This document shows positions 25,624 through 34,573 of a stretch of DNA of 64,000 nucleotides, piece after piece. Every line of letters starts with the position of its first letter. Within the stretch, counting starts at the first letter, position 1. Origin of the DNA: Kitasatospora sp. MAP12-44. GTDB taxonomy: Bacteria > Actinomycetota > Actinomycetes > Streptomycetales > Streptomycetaceae. The notes under the pieces are model-generated. The model did no database searches and was not told the origin of the DNA. It saw only the letters and a list, made by a program, of their open reading frames with translations. The stretch covers positions 4,836,001 to 4,900,000 of the forward strand of contig NZ_JARZAE010000004.1 in assembly GCF_029892095.1 (NCBI RefSeq). The letters are read 5' to 3'. The translations under genes were made by a program, and so were the position numbers.

Positions 25624-25761
25624 GTGTCGTGCTTCAGCGGCAGGCCGTGATCAGGGGGTCTTCAGATCTGTCGGGACAGTCACCCCTCGTAGTGGTCCCG
25701 GAGAATGTGATCTGAAGCTGCGAGCGTTGATCAAACGTGGTGGCATCCCAGTCGATGTGCG

Positions 25762-26757
25762 TCAGTGCCCCGCCGCCGAGCTGCCCTGTTGCAGATCGGC
25801 GGGGACGGACTCCGGGGCCCGTCCCGTGCGGACTCTCCCGCGACGGTCGAACCAGCGGTATAGCGGTTCGTGGCGGGGTTCCAGGAGGGTTGGGAGATCG
25901 TGGAGGCTTCCGACCGCCAGTCGGTGGGCGGCCTCGTCGTAGAACTCGGCGATCGCCGCCCGGACTTTCGGGGTCGAGGCTTCTCGCCGGACGCGGCGAG
26001 CCTGCCAGCTTGGGGCGGCCAGGAGCTCCAACAGGGCGACGAACTCGGGGTAGGAGACGATGGACTGCCTCTCGTCGTCGCCTTGCCCCGGAGCGAAGCG
26101 TTGGTTCTTTGCGCACTCCACCAGTGGCAGGAGTTCGAGGCGATCATTCCAGCGCCGTCGCAACTGTGGTTGCCAACCCTGCCGCTGCCAAAGCCCGATG
26201 ATGCGCCTCGTATCCATGGTCGCCTGCTCGACAGTCTCCGGGTAGCGCTTGGCCAGTCGATGGTGCCTCTGCTGGGCTCTCAGTACCTCGGGGAGATGAC
26301 TGATGCGGTAGTGAGAGTCACCGCGAAGCCAGATGCCATGAGCACGGCAGAGCTGAGTGGTGGGTGGGAGGTAGATCAGGACCGTGGTGCTGACACCTCG
26401 CCGGAGCATGCACCATGGGCAAGCTTTGCGCATGGTGTTTCGGGCGCGTACCAGGTTGGCTCGGTCGCCCAGACGCGTCAGACCGGGAAGGTAGTTGTTC
26501 AGGAGGCTGGCCTGGCAACCGGTGAGGACGGATAGTCGCTCTGTGGCTCCGGGCGTCCAGTCGTGAACCGTGGCTGTCCTCTCGGTGATCATCTGGCCAG
26601 CCCAGCGGGGCACCAGTGACTTCACGAGTCGGGGCGGCTTGGTGCCGTTGGCTGCCGAAAGGCGGTGGAGATAGGCGCCGAGAACCTCGCCATGAACAGG
26701 TGGCAGAGGAACTGGTAGGCGTCGAAGAGATGCTAGCCAAAGTTTCGAAGCGTTCAC
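25762..26757 (-). CDS. tniQ: TniQ/TnsD-family target selector
   Basis: This 331-residue protein has an N-terminal zinc finger (C113 and C116 in ACPWCML, C137 and H140 in LCRAHG) within the TniQ domain, preceded by PVHGEVLGAYLHRLSAANG, a typical TniQ start. The C-terminal half is Arg-rich and helical. TniQ proteins recruit TnsC to the target site; the short length means only one TniQ module with a modest extension. The start is GTG at 26757, right after the tnsC stop. Which attachment site it reads is not known; the insertion point upstream of marR is a clue. Confidence 0.88.
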   Translation of the reverse strand: MNASKLWLASLRRLPVPLPPVHGEVLGAYLHRLSAANGTKPPRLVKSLVPRWAGQMITERTATVHDWTPGATERLSVLTGCQASLLNNYLPGLTRLGDRANLVRARNTMRKACPWCMLRRGVSTTVLIYLPPTTQLCRAHGIWLRGDSHYRISHLPEVLRAQQRHHRLAKRYPETVEQATMDTRRIIGLWQRQGWQPQLRRRWNDRLELLPLVECAKNQRFAPGQGDDERQSIVSYPEFVALLELLAAPSWQARRVRREASTPKVRAAIAEFYDEAAHRLAVGSLHDLPTLLEPRHEPLYRWFDRRGRVRTGRAPESVPADLQQGSSAAGH

Positions 26758-26759
26758 GG

Positions 26760-27821
26760 TCAGGCGGCCGACCGGACCTTGTGGACGCGCTTCTTACGCG
26801 GCGGCTCGGGCTGGGGCTGATGAGCCGACAGGTCCAGGTCGACCTCGTCGAGCATGGCCTTCGTGATTCTCTCGGTGCCCGTCGTGACGGCGTCGACCGC
26901 AGCCTCGCGGACGAGGTGGGAAAGACTGCCGATCAGCCCGCTGGTCCGTTGATGGAGGTAGTCGTCCATCGCAAGCAGGGTGCCAACCGGGTGGTTGTGC
27001 AACCGTAGGGCGCCTTCCAAGGTGGCGACCAGTGCCTGCCATTGCTCCCGGTCGGTTCGGTTCTGGTAGCCGAAGCGGTGGGAGCGGATTACGGAGTACC
27101 GGCCGGCGATCTGCTGGCCGCGGGTACCGAGGAACAAGCCGCTGGACTCGACGTCGATCCCAGCCAGAACGAAGGTGGCGGGAATCCGCTCGGAGAGGTA
27201 CTTCAGCTGGTCGGAGGCTTCCGCGCCTGACCTGGTGGCAAGGTTGAGATTGTGGATCTCGTCCACCAGGACCAGAGTGGTGCTGAGTGTGCCAAGCAGG
27301 TCGCAGACGGCGTTGGTGATCTCGATCTGGTTCATCTTGTGGTGCAGCGGGATCCCGAGGAAGCGTGCGAACTCGCCGGCGAGCATCTTCGGGGTCGCAG
27401 CCGGAGGGACGGTGACGTAGACGACTGGCAGTGCACTTGCGGCGGTCGGAATCCGGCGCCTGGTCAGCTGTTCATGGTTCTTTCCCAGCTGGGTGATGGC
27501 CGTGGTCTTCCCTGTCCCAGATGAGCCAGTGACGATCAGCCCTCTGCGTGCGGACACCTGGTGTCGGTTGAGGACGATGCGCTTCCGCCCAGAGGTGACA
27601 ACCTGTCGGATCGTGGGGGTGGCGACGATAACCAGGCGGGAGTGGTAATCGATCCGAGCCTCCTCGTATGACAGTAGCTCGGCCGGTGACAGCGCGATCG
27701 TTCCAGGGCCGATGACTGGCGGCGAATCTGGGCTCTCATCTACGAATGCTCTCCAGCCCTCCTTGGTCGTGAGAGGCCAGTGCATCTCGCCAGTTGGGTC
27801 TGGCGCGGGTCGGACGGTCAC
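26760..27821 (-). CDS. tnsC: TnsC/TniB-type AAA+ ATPase
   Basis: This is a 353-residue AAA+ regulator of transposition. Walker A is GSSGTGKTT (99-107), Walker B is TLVLVDEIHN (182-191), and VLAGIDVESSGLF follows as the sensor region. TnsC bridges the target-bound TniQ and the TnsAB transposase. GTG at 27821 overlaps the stop of tnsB (GTGA), and the gene ends two bases before tniQ, so expression is tightly coupled. Confidence 0.9.
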   Translation of the reverse strand: MTVRPAPDPTGEMHWPLTTKEGWRAFVDESPDSPPVIGPGTIALSPAELLSYEEARIDYHSRLVIVATPTIRQVVTSGRKRIVLNRHQVSARRGLIVTGSSGTGKTTAITQLGKNHEQLTRRRIPTAASALPVVYVTVPPAATPKMLAGEFARFLGIPLHHKMNQIEITNAVCDLLGTLSTTLVLVDEIHNLNLATRSGAEASDQLKYLSERIPATFVLAGIDVESSGLFLGTRGQQIAGRYSVIRSHRFGYQNRTDREQWQALVATLEGALRLHNHPVGTLLAMDDYLHQRTSGLIGSLSHLVREAAVDAVTTGTERITKAMLDEVDLDLSAHQPQPEPPRKKRVHKVRSAA

Positions 27822-29857
27822 GAACGGCTCCCGTCGGTGAAGGCATCGAAGACACCAAATGGGATCACGTTCGATGGCGGTTCTGAAGTCGGCCCGTCAT
27901 CGTCACTGGAGTCGGATGGGCTTGGAATAGTTTGGGTAGGCCGGGAAGGCGACACCGCCTTGGTGCGGGCAGCGACCTTACGATCCGGACCCTTCTCCGC
28001 CCTGGTCAGCAACTGCTGGACAGCGGCGGCGACGGCGGCCTGATCGGTGTCGTTCATGCCCTTCAGTGCGAGTAGTTCGCGGGCTCGGCGCCAGGTGAAA
28101 TCCGCGAACGGGACGGCCAGCAGATGGCGGTGAGTCCACGGAACGGTGATCCATCGCTCTGTGCGAGCGTCGCGTAGCCAGACTTGGGACAGGTCGTACG
28201 GGTCGTAGTGGACCTCCCAGAGCCCGCCCTTTGAATCGATACCGGAGTGGCGGCGCCGGAGCGGGTTGAGTTCCGCGCAGTTGTAGGTGCGGTGGTCGAT
28301 CCGGACGCCGTATTCGTTCACAGCCCGCCAGGTGAACGGAAGCAGTTCCAGGTAGTCGTCGCCGCTCAACGGGACTGGCAGATAGCCGGTCCGGGCCACC
28401 AGTAGTGCGTAGGCATCGTTCGGGGACATTGCTCGGCCAGGAAGGAACGGGCTACGCAGTCCTTCGTGTGGACGCTGCTGCCAACATGCCACGATCCACT
28501 CCTGGAACAGGTCGTCCAGCTCAGCCAGAGTCCAGACCGCTCTGACATCTTCCCCGCGGCGGTCGACGTTCGAGCCGACGTAGCCGGCTACGTGCTGGCA
28601 GAACAGGGTGTTGATGGAGGAGAAGGTGCGCTCTACCACTGCCTTGTCAGTCGGAGTGGCCGGCCTCGACGGCTGGACGGAGATCCCCAGCGACCGGCAG
28701 GCCGCGATGAAGGTATCGGAGACGAACACCTTGCCGTGGTCGATTCCGATCGTCTCGGGCACGATCACCGGCTTTGCGGCGGCCTGCTCCAACCGCGCGT
28801 CGAGGCCCAGCAGCCGGGCATGCGGGATCAGCGTGGCCGACATCCGCAGGGCATCTGCCCAGCCAGGCCGCATAGGCTCGGGCACGAGGGTCTTGGCCAG
28901 CAGCAATGCGGCGTCCACTGCCTTGGTTCCCGTTGGCCGGAGCACGGCTGCACAGATCGTCCGCGTCGCCAGATCAACAGCGATGCTCAACTCTGGCCGG
29001 CCGGTCACCCCGTCGTCCAGCACCACAAGGACATCCAGCGGAGTCGTATCGATCTGCACCATCTCGCCAGGACGGCAGGCCGCGGACGGAGTGAACACTC
29101 CGTCCGGTCGCCGTGCCTGCGAACGGCGCGAAGCCGCCGAGCCGAAGCTATGCGCGCCCTCGCTCACCGCTGCAACCAGGCGGTAAAACGCGGACTTTGA
29201 CGGCATCGGCACCCCGTCGGGGCCGTGCCGGTTTGCGAGTAGCTGCTGCACCTGGCGCCGCAGCCTGCTCCGGGTGCCCGTGGAATCCTGCACCTGAGCA
29301 GCAAGAACTTCCACGATCGCGGCTACTACCCGTGCGTCTGTCCGTCCGGTCGGTGAGGAGAGGCGCGTCTTGCGATGGTCGACCAGGCCCCACAATCCCT
29401 GCTGTCGGTAGCGCTGCCGCATTCGCTGAACCGTGGCCGTGCTTACCGACCAACCCATGCCTTGCAACTCAGCGGCCTTGCTTGCGACCCGCTCGCCGAC
29501 CGTTCTGAGGGCTGGGTCATATTCCGGTCGCGGCGCCGCGTCCGCCGGAGCATCCGCAGGGAGCCCGCGTTCCACCTCGGTCAGGTGCGACTCCCACTCC
29601 GCCGCTCTCGTTGCCGCTTCCGGTGGGACGGTGTCGAGTAACGCGAACGGCGTGATCCGCCCGCGTGCTGACCCACCGTCGACGAACTCGAAACCATCAG
29701 TCGACAGAAGATGGGAGAAGAGGATCAGGCTCGCCATCCCGGCCTCGCTGACCAACCGCACCGTTGTACCAGTCAGGCCCGCCACCGTCTGCAACTGTCC
29801 GTCCAGTCGCACGCGGTCCCCGACCCGCAAGGCGCCAACTCCCGCACGGCCCGTCAC
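27818..29857 (-). CDS. tnsB: TnsB-type DDE transposase (Mu C-terminal domain)
   Basis: This is a 679-residue transposase of the retroviral-integrase superfamily. An N-terminal winged/HTH part contains MGWSVSTATVQRMRQRYRQQ and an HTH-like AFYRLVAAVSEG. The catalytic residues are D270 (MVQIDTTPLD), D373 (IGIDHGKVF) and E409 (KAVVERTF), with 35 residues between the second and third as expected. A Mu-type C-terminal beta domain follows (YGVRIDHRTYN, WEVHYDPYDLSQVWL), then a Ser/Pro tail. GTG at 29857 overlaps the tnsA stop (GTGA); the longer open frame upstream is antisense to nothing coding and overlaps tnsA. Confidence 0.92.
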   Translation of the reverse strand: MTGRAGVGALRVGDRVRLDGQLQTVAGLTGTTVRLVSEAGMASLILFSHLLSTDGFEFVDGGSARGRITPFALLDTVPPEAATRAAEWESHLTEVERGLPADAPADAAPRPEYDPALRTVGERVASKAAELQGMGWSVSTATVQRMRQRYRQQGLWGLVDHRKTRLSSPTGRTDARVVAAIVEVLAAQVQDSTGTRSRLRRQVQQLLANRHGPDGVPMPSKSAFYRLVAAVSEGAHSFGSAASRRSQARRPDGVFTPSAACRPGEMVQIDTTPLDVLVVLDDGVTGRPELSIAVDLATRTICAAVLRPTGTKAVDAALLLAKTLVPEPMRPGWADALRMSATLIPHARLLGLDARLEQAAAKPVIVPETIGIDHGKVFVSDTFIAACRSLGISVQPSRPATPTDKAVVERTFSSINTLFCQHVAGYVGSNVDRRGEDVRAVWTLAELDDLFQEWIVACWQQRPHEGLRSPFLPGRAMSPNDAYALLVARTGYLPVPLSGDDYLELLPFTWRAVNEYGVRIDHRTYNCAELNPLRRRHSGIDSKGGLWEVHYDPYDLSQVWLRDARTERWITVPWTHRHLLAVPFADFTWRRARELLALKGMNDTDQAAVAAAVQQLLTRAEKGPDRKVAARTKAVSPSRPTQTIPSPSDSSDDDGPTSEPPSNVIPFGVFDAFTDGSRS

Positions 29858-30606
29858 CGGCCACGCACCCGGGTAACCAGCGTGGTATCCGTCAGCGGTC
29901 GGGACAAGTCCGCTGTCAGTCGCCCCCGCCAGAGCAGATGGAACACCGCGGGCAGCACTTCCAGGAGCTCTCCCACCAGCTCGGCTTGGCCGACCAAGGC
30001 TGACGGTGCTTCGAACGCCGAAAGGACCGCAGCGGTCAGGTCGGCAGATGCCCCGTGCCGAGGATGCCGGTAGCCGGCCAGCCACCGCACGTTTGCCATC
30101 CGAACCGGGTCCACCGCACCAACCAGTCGATAGCCCCACCCCACCGCCTCGCAGGCTGCTTCCATCGCCGCGAACGACTCCGCTGATCGGTCGTCGATCC
30201 GCTCCACCGGTCGGCAGTCGATTACCAACCCGCGGCCGTCCTCGATCCGCGCGAAGTAGTCCGGCGCGTGAGAGCGCACCCGCTTAGCTGCAGGCCAGAA
30301 CAGCCAGAACGGCTGCGAGGCAAACCCCGTCACCTCTGGAGCGAAGTCCAGCAGAATCGCGTGGTCCCGCTCCAGCCATGACTCGAAGCCGACATGTGCG
30401 CCGGTCGTCGCCGCCCAGTACAAGCCTGGGAAGTGCCGTTGCCCTCGATACGAGGGAAACGGCCGTACTGGCTGAACCCTTGCGAACTCCACTACTGACG
30501 CAACGTCAGGCAATTGCGCGCGATGCTCGCCCTCCGCATCGAGCCAGGCCACCTCGAAGTCGCCCACGCTCGGTGGCGCCGTCCCTGTCAGACCACGCAG
30601 ACTCAT
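29854..30606 (-). CDS. tnsA: TnsA-like transposase endonuclease subunit
   Basis: This 250-residue protein has the restriction-like TnsA core: E75 in VGFESWLERDH, D116 in HAPDYFARI and D130/R132 in VIDCRP. An Arg stands where Tn7 TnsA has its catalytic Lys; actinobacterial relatives often show xDxR, so activity is still likely. TnsA cuts the 5' ends, which allows cut-and-paste rather than replicative transposition. It is first in the operon. ATG at 30606 is chosen; GTG at 30615 is possible. Confidence 0.85.
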   Translation of the reverse strand: MSLRGLTGTAPPSVGDFEVAWLDAEGEHRAQLPDVASVVEFARVQPVRPFPSYRGQRHFPGLYWAATTGAHVGFESWLERDHAILLDFAPEVTGFASQPFWLFWPAAKRVRSHAPDYFARIEDGRGLVIDCRPVERIDDRSAESFAAMEAACEAVGWGYRLVGAVDPVRMANVRWLAGYRHPRHGASADLTAAVLSAFEAPSALVGQAELVGELLEVLPAVFHLLWRGRLTADLSRPLTDTTLVTRVRGR

Positions 30607-30670
30607 GGGCTTCACTCTGCAGAGAGGGAAGAACTAGTTGGGGGGTTCGGGACCCAAACCGCTCATGTGA

Positions 30671-31609
30671 GTGATCGGAGCTCCCGCGGGGGCAGGAACC
30701 GGTGGTACCCACGCGGCCATACGAGTCCAGGACCCTGTCGGGGATGACGTTACGCAAATCCACCTGTCCAACTCGGCGGTCCTACGGGACTATGAACCTG
30801 TGCCAAAGCCTGGAGCGATCGCCCGAGAAGACGCCGTGCTCAAGCTGGTCTGCGATTCCTTGACCAACGAGCAGCGGAAGCTCACGGTGGCTGATCGGCC
30901 TGACCGCCCGGGGGGTAACAAGGGCAACGTCACGGTAGATGCGTTGATCGAGGTAGTTGAGAGCGGCTCGACTCGGATGTGGGCGGCGGATGTCTGCCTT
31001 GCCTCCAAGAAGTTCGACCCTCGCACCCCGGCTGCGATGGCGGCCCTGAAGCGCAGTCTTCTGCCGCGCCTGGAGGTCCTGGCCGCCGAGGTCGGCCGTG
31101 CCGTCATGGTTGGTTGCAGGCCCTACGTCCGCTCAAGCGACCGGAACCCGAAAGAATGGGCAGCTCTGATGGTCGAGTACGAGCAGAACATCTACGACCG
31201 AGTCTGGATGGCAGCGCGTCGGGTTTCGGGTATGTGGCACGACGCCGAGGTCGGCATCAGTTGGCAGGGGGAGGGTTCGACCTTCCCGTGGGGCCGCGTG
31301 ATGCTGAGTTATTACGACGCTAGGATAAACGAAGGGTTCCGGTTCTCTGAAGCCGTGCACAAGAAGCTTGAGAATCAACTACCCCGAGCGCGCGCAGCTG
31401 GGTATCCGACATTGCTGATCCTGGATCAAAAGGCACCGGACTACGTGGACTGGGTCATCAATAGCGAGCCGACGCCGTTCGATATCGGTCAGGGCTTGGC
31501 ATTCTCTACTTCGTACCTGAAAGCCAAGCTGGACGCGGCGGTCCTGGTTAACAGTGATGACAGCGTGCACGAGGTGTACGGGAAGGTCAGCTGCGAAACT
31601 CAGGACTAG
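30671..31609 (+). CDS. Unrecognised cargo protein upstream of apeA-like gene
   Basis: This protein has up to 312 residues if it starts at GTG 30671; the true start may be further in. Visible are RMWAADVCLASKKFDPRTP, a long amphipathic helix LLPRLEVLAAEVGRAVMVGC, and YPTLLILDQKAPDYVDWVIN. The alternation of beta-like strands and helices with conserved-looking acidic residues could suit a nuclease-type fold, but I do not recognise a family. It is divergent from tnsA, and the ApeA-like gene follows 42 bases later in the same direction, so they probably form one cargo operon. Confidence 0.65.
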   Translation: MIGAPAGAGTGGTHAAIRVQDPVGDDVTQIHLSNSAVLRDYEPVPKPGAIAREDAVLKLVCDSLTNEQRKLTVADRPDRPGGNKGNVTVDALIEVVESGSTRMWAADVCLASKKFDPRTPAAMAALKRSLLPRLEVLAAEVGRAVMVGCRPYVRSSDRNPKEWAALMVEYEQNIYDRVWMAARRVSGMWHDAEVGISWQGEGSTFPWGRVMLSYYDARINEGFRFSEAVHKKLENQLPRARAAGYPTLLILDQKAPDYVDWVINSEPTPFDIGQGLAFSTSYLKAKLDAAVLVNSDDSVHEVYGKVSCETQD

Positions 31610-31651
31610 GACGATCTGCAAATAGGCTTGAGGACTGAAAAGGGGTGACTC

Positions 31652-33034
31652 GTGGAGCCGTTTGAGGTTCAGGGAACATGGTGGGTACCCAAGCGTAAGC
31701 AGCATCTCAAAGCCACCGGTAGACTCACGTACACACCTGCTGGCGGCTGCAGCCTGGAGGTATTCGGTAAAGAGCTTGATCAGGATACCCCTGTCTATGT
31801 CCCGATCCTGCATGGAGATACTGAGAGCGGGCCCATGACGCTCATCGGGTGTGTCTTCGAGCGGTCGAAGGCAGACAGCTCCAGTCGTCACGCCGGACAG
31901 GTGTACAACTGTGAGGCTGTAGTCCGTGGCGGTCACGTGACTCGAAACTCGCTGTATGAAAGCGCAGTTATAAAGGTTCGCCACCTTAATGGCTGGGCAC
32001 AGATTGGCAGAATTTCCATGGTGTGGGGTCACCAAGTGGGAAAGTCTGGAGTGGGTGTCTTCTATGAGGATGGGCAGGCGGCACATGCAACCCTGACCGA
32101 CGGCTCGGAGGTCTGGCTAAGCAGCCAACGCAGCCAAAGCTTTTCTGGCACCCATGCGGCGAGCGTCAATGCTGATCGGCATTTCAGAGTAGGCTTCGGC
32201 TCGCCAAAGACGCTTGACCAAGTTGTTGATGAGTACGTCACCCCGCTGGTGAACCTCCTGACGCTGGTGGTTGATGCGCCCTCATCTCTGATTAGCTTGC
32301 AACTCCAGCCATGGAGTCGCCGACGCGTGACACTGCGAGGGCAATATCAGGTCGGCTACAAGGTGCCCCTGCTGGATAGCGCCGAATACTCTCTCGCTCA
32401 TCTTGCCACTCAAGTTATTCGATATGATGATTTCGATTTCGCTAAGCAGTTGCCGGCCTGGTTCGATGCGTCTGCAAAGTTGCGTGGCATTCACGGCCTT
32501 CTCTTCGGGCTTCGTCAGGCGACTGATATGCCAGTCCATAATAGATATCAGAATTCAATTACGGCCGTCGAGGGGTTGCATCGCGCAACCCATGTTTCTC
32601 GGCGTATGGAATTTAGCCTAAATAATCAGGAGGGTCGAGCTTGGCTGGCGACACTTCCGGAAGGTGAGCGGAGCCTAGTAAAAGCGAGATTCAGCCAGTA
32701 CATGAATGATCCGAGTTTGGGTGACCGGCTGACCGAGCTCGTTAGCAAGGCCGGCGTGGCGTTCTCCTGGGTGGTTACGAATCCGCAGAAATGGGCGGCT
32801 CTGGTTAAGAATACGCGCAATGACGTCACTCATCCCGGAGAAAAGCCAAGAGTTGAAATCAGCTCCTCCCAGATGTCCGTTCTGGCCGAATCGGTGGCCT
32901 TGCTTGCCAGCATCAGCTTCCTTGTCGACCTCGGGTTCACGCCAGTTGATCTCCAGCCCAAGCTTGAGCGCTCCGTGCGCCTCAAAATTCTCGCGCAGGA
33001 TATGCGTACACTCTTGCCTAAGCTGTACGCATAG
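31652..33034 (+). CDS. ApeA-like HEPN anti-phage protein
   Basis: This 460-residue protein opens with EVQGTWWVPKR and a beta-rich domain up to about 300, matching the ApeA N-terminal domain. The C-terminal helical domain ends in a HEPN RNase motif: R389-N-D-V-T-H394 (RX4H) followed by PGEKPRVEISSSQMS. ApeA proteins abort phage infection, probably by RNA cleavage. GTG at 31652 has AAAAGGGG 7 bases upstream. The second half (32.4-32.9 kb) is visibly richer in A/T than its neighbours, which agrees with horizontal acquisition. Confidence 0.75.
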   Translation: MEPFEVQGTWWVPKRKQHLKATGRLTYTPAGGCSLEVFGKELDQDTPVYVPILHGDTESGPMTLIGCVFERSKADSSSRHAGQVYNCEAVVRGGHVTRNSLYESAVIKVRHLNGWAQIGRISMVWGHQVGKSGVGVFYEDGQAAHATLTDGSEVWLSSQRSQSFSGTHAASVNADRHFRVGFGSPKTLDQVVDEYVTPLVNLLTLVVDAPSSLISLQLQPWSRRRVTLRGQYQVGYKVPLLDSAEYSLAHLATQVIRYDDFDFAKQLPAWFDASAKLRGIHGLLFGLRQATDMPVHNRYQNSITAVEGLHRATHVSRRMEFSLNNQEGRAWLATLPEGERSLVKARFSQYMNDPSLGDRLTELVSKAGVAFSWVVTNPQKWAALVKNTRNDVTHPGEKPRVEISSSQMSVLAESVALLASISFLVDLGFTPVDLQPKLERSVRLKILAQDMRTLLPKLYA

Positions 33035-33143
33035 TCGGAACTTGTCTCACGGAGTATCAGTCGCGCCCTTATGAACGGCCCATAAGCAAGGGGTGTTCGG
33101 TTCTATTTCGCGCGCTCGCTTTTCTCGTTCGCGGTGGGATCCC

Positions 33144-33929
33144 TTACTTGCCCTTCGCGCGGTTCGGGAGAAGCTGGGCTCCTTCCAAACCGAAGTCCTG
33201 CATAACCTTATTTATGTCTGACCGCAGCGGGTCGCCATCCAGCAGTGGGCTCATGACCAAGGCGGCCTGCAGCAGGGCGAGAGCGAGCTGAATGATGTCT
33301 GCGTAGCCCAGCGATTCAGCCGTTGGGCGAATCTGGTAGGCGCCGTCATCCATCCGCTCCACATAGGCGCTCGCAGTGAAGATGCTTGTGTGTGACAGTC
33401 CAGAGAGGTGCGCGTAGACCGGGTACAGCTCCGGCGAGCCATAGCGGTCGAGCATGTCGTGGACGTTGCCCAGCTCGTGCTTGAGTTTGTTGTGCAGGGT
33501 CTCCTCCGCTGGCGTGCGAGTGATCGTCACCCGCTGGGCCGCGTACTCGTCCATCGCTTTGCGGTACTCCGCGGCGTTGGGCCAGCCGGTTGCCGCCAGC
33601 TTGTTGTAGAGCTTCTCCCGCGCCTCGTCGCCAAGGGCAACCAGGGCGCCCAGCGCGGGTTCGCCGTTGTCGACCAGCCAGTGCAAGGCGTAGGCGTGGT
33701 TGAAGATGTTCCGCATCAGCGGGGCGACCTCGACGGTGAAGCCGGCATCGAGCAACTGCATGACACCCTCGGAGGTCCGGCAGATCAGTCGCCACCAGCT
33801 GTAGGCGGGTGGGAACACCGTCTGCTTTTCCGCCAGGACTGTCGCCCCGGTGGCGGTTGCGTCCTCGGCTGCCTTTAGTAGTCGGATGGCGGCTGATCGG
33901 GCGAGCTCCGCCGATTTCTGATCATTCAT
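33144..33929 (-). CDS. DUF5677-like helical protein
   Basis: This is a 261-residue, all-helical cytoplasmic protein. SWWRLICRTSEGVMQLLDAGFTVEVAPLMRNIFNHAY (in parts) and HAYALHWLVDN recall the DUF5677 group, with HLSGLSHTSIFTASAYVER downstream. Some relatives occur in defence neighbourhoods. The H-A-Y and S-x-x-S-H-T positions might form an active site, but no reaction is known. It converges on the ApeA-like gene. ATG at 33929 is chosen; GTG at 33941 is in frame. Confidence 0.6.
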   Translation of the reverse strand: MNDQKSAELARSAAIRLLKAAEDATATGATVLAEKQTVFPPAYSWWRLICRTSEGVMQLLDAGFTVEVAPLMRNIFNHAYALHWLVDNGEPALGALVALGDEAREKLYNKLAATGWPNAAEYRKAMDEYAAQRVTITRTPAEETLHNKLKHELGNVHDMLDRYGSPELYPVYAHLSGLSHTSIFTASAYVERMDDGAYQIRPTAESLGYADIIQLALALLQAALVMSPLLDGDPLRSDINKVMQDFGLEGAQLLPNRAKGK

Positions 33930-33941
33930 AAGGCTTGTCAC

Positions 33942-34573
33942 GGCAAGACTTTAGATGCTCCAAGCAGCCCGGCGTGAGCACTTATTCAATCTGGCAGCGC
34001 ACGTGGGCGGGCGGTGGCTTGACACATCACTGCTGGGATCACTTCAAGCGGTCAGAGCTCTCGATGAGCCCTATGCGTTCGGTCGGCCGAGCGAGAACCC
34101 GCAGGTCGTCGAAGATGAGGTGAGAGGTGCAAGGCTGCCACTCGGGGTGCGCTCCAGCACAACTCGCGCTCGGCACGCGACGGCTCGGCGTCAGGGACTC
34201 GCCGCGCTTCCTTGATCGCCGTGATGGTCTCGGTCTTGTCGATCGGCAGCAGCCGGCCGGGTGGCGGCTCGGGCGCGGCGCAGTGGCCCGGGAACAGTGC
34301 AGTCCCGGCGGGTCTCGGTCGGGGGCGAGGGCTGCACAGGGCGCTGACTTGATTTCTAGCTCGGTCTGTTGGCACCGCTGGAGGATCACCCCCGGCCTGC
34401 GGCCGCTACCGCCGCTGCGACTGGTACGAGTCAGCGCTGCCAGGCCAAGTGAAGCACCAGTGGGCAGGCCGGGCAGCAGCTCGGCTGCTGCCCGCTCGGA
34501 TCAGATCCGCTGGAACTGTGCAGATAGCCGCGCAGGTAGACCGGGACTCGGTCAGTCCTGCTGGGAACGGACA
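33942..34573. other. Non-coding right end of the Tn7-like element
   Basis: No convincing gene occurs here. A perfect hairpin GGGCAGCAGC-TCG-GCTGCTGCCC lies at 34471-34493. The inverted motif GACCG-GGACT-CGGTC near 34540 may be a TnsB-binding site. Short frames on both strands look like noise. Its length is much greater than needed for transposon-end binding sites, so a small RNA or relic cannot be excluded. Confidence 0.45.
34561..34573 (-). repeat. Right terminal inverted repeat of the Tn7-like element
   Basis: CTGGGAACGGACA, read inward as TGTCCGTTCCCAG, matches the left end except for single differences at positions 7 and 12. Confidence 0.72.

Larger units (their letters stand above)
25611..34573. 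mobile_element. Tn7-like transposon with defence cargo
   Basis: This is an 8,963-bp element. The left end reads TGTCCGGTCCC and the right end, read inward on the minus strand, reads TGTCCGTTCCC (10 of 11 identical). Both are flanked by GTGAC. Inside are tniQ, tnsC, tnsB and tnsA on the minus strand from the left end, then three cargo genes and about 640 non-coding bases at the right end. Both ends hold further GTCCCG-type motifs that may be TnsB sites (for example near 25700 and 34542). The insertion lies about 70 bases upstream of marR. It looks complete, since all four transposition genes are open. Confidence 0.82.

Noticed and set aside
25604..25685. The 12-bp inverted pair as the two ends of a tiny insertion element
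   Set aside because: Only 58 bases lie between the arms and nothing mobile is inside; the Tn7-like ends at 25611 and 34573 explain the left arm.
25669..25685. TGTCGGGACAGTCACC as the left tip of the Tn7-like element
   Set aside because: No matching right end or target duplication was found for it, whereas TGTCCGGTCCC at 25611 has both.
33955..34389. Short frames on both strands in the right end of the transposon
   Set aside because: They overlap one another, lack ribosome-binding sites and show no family resemblance.
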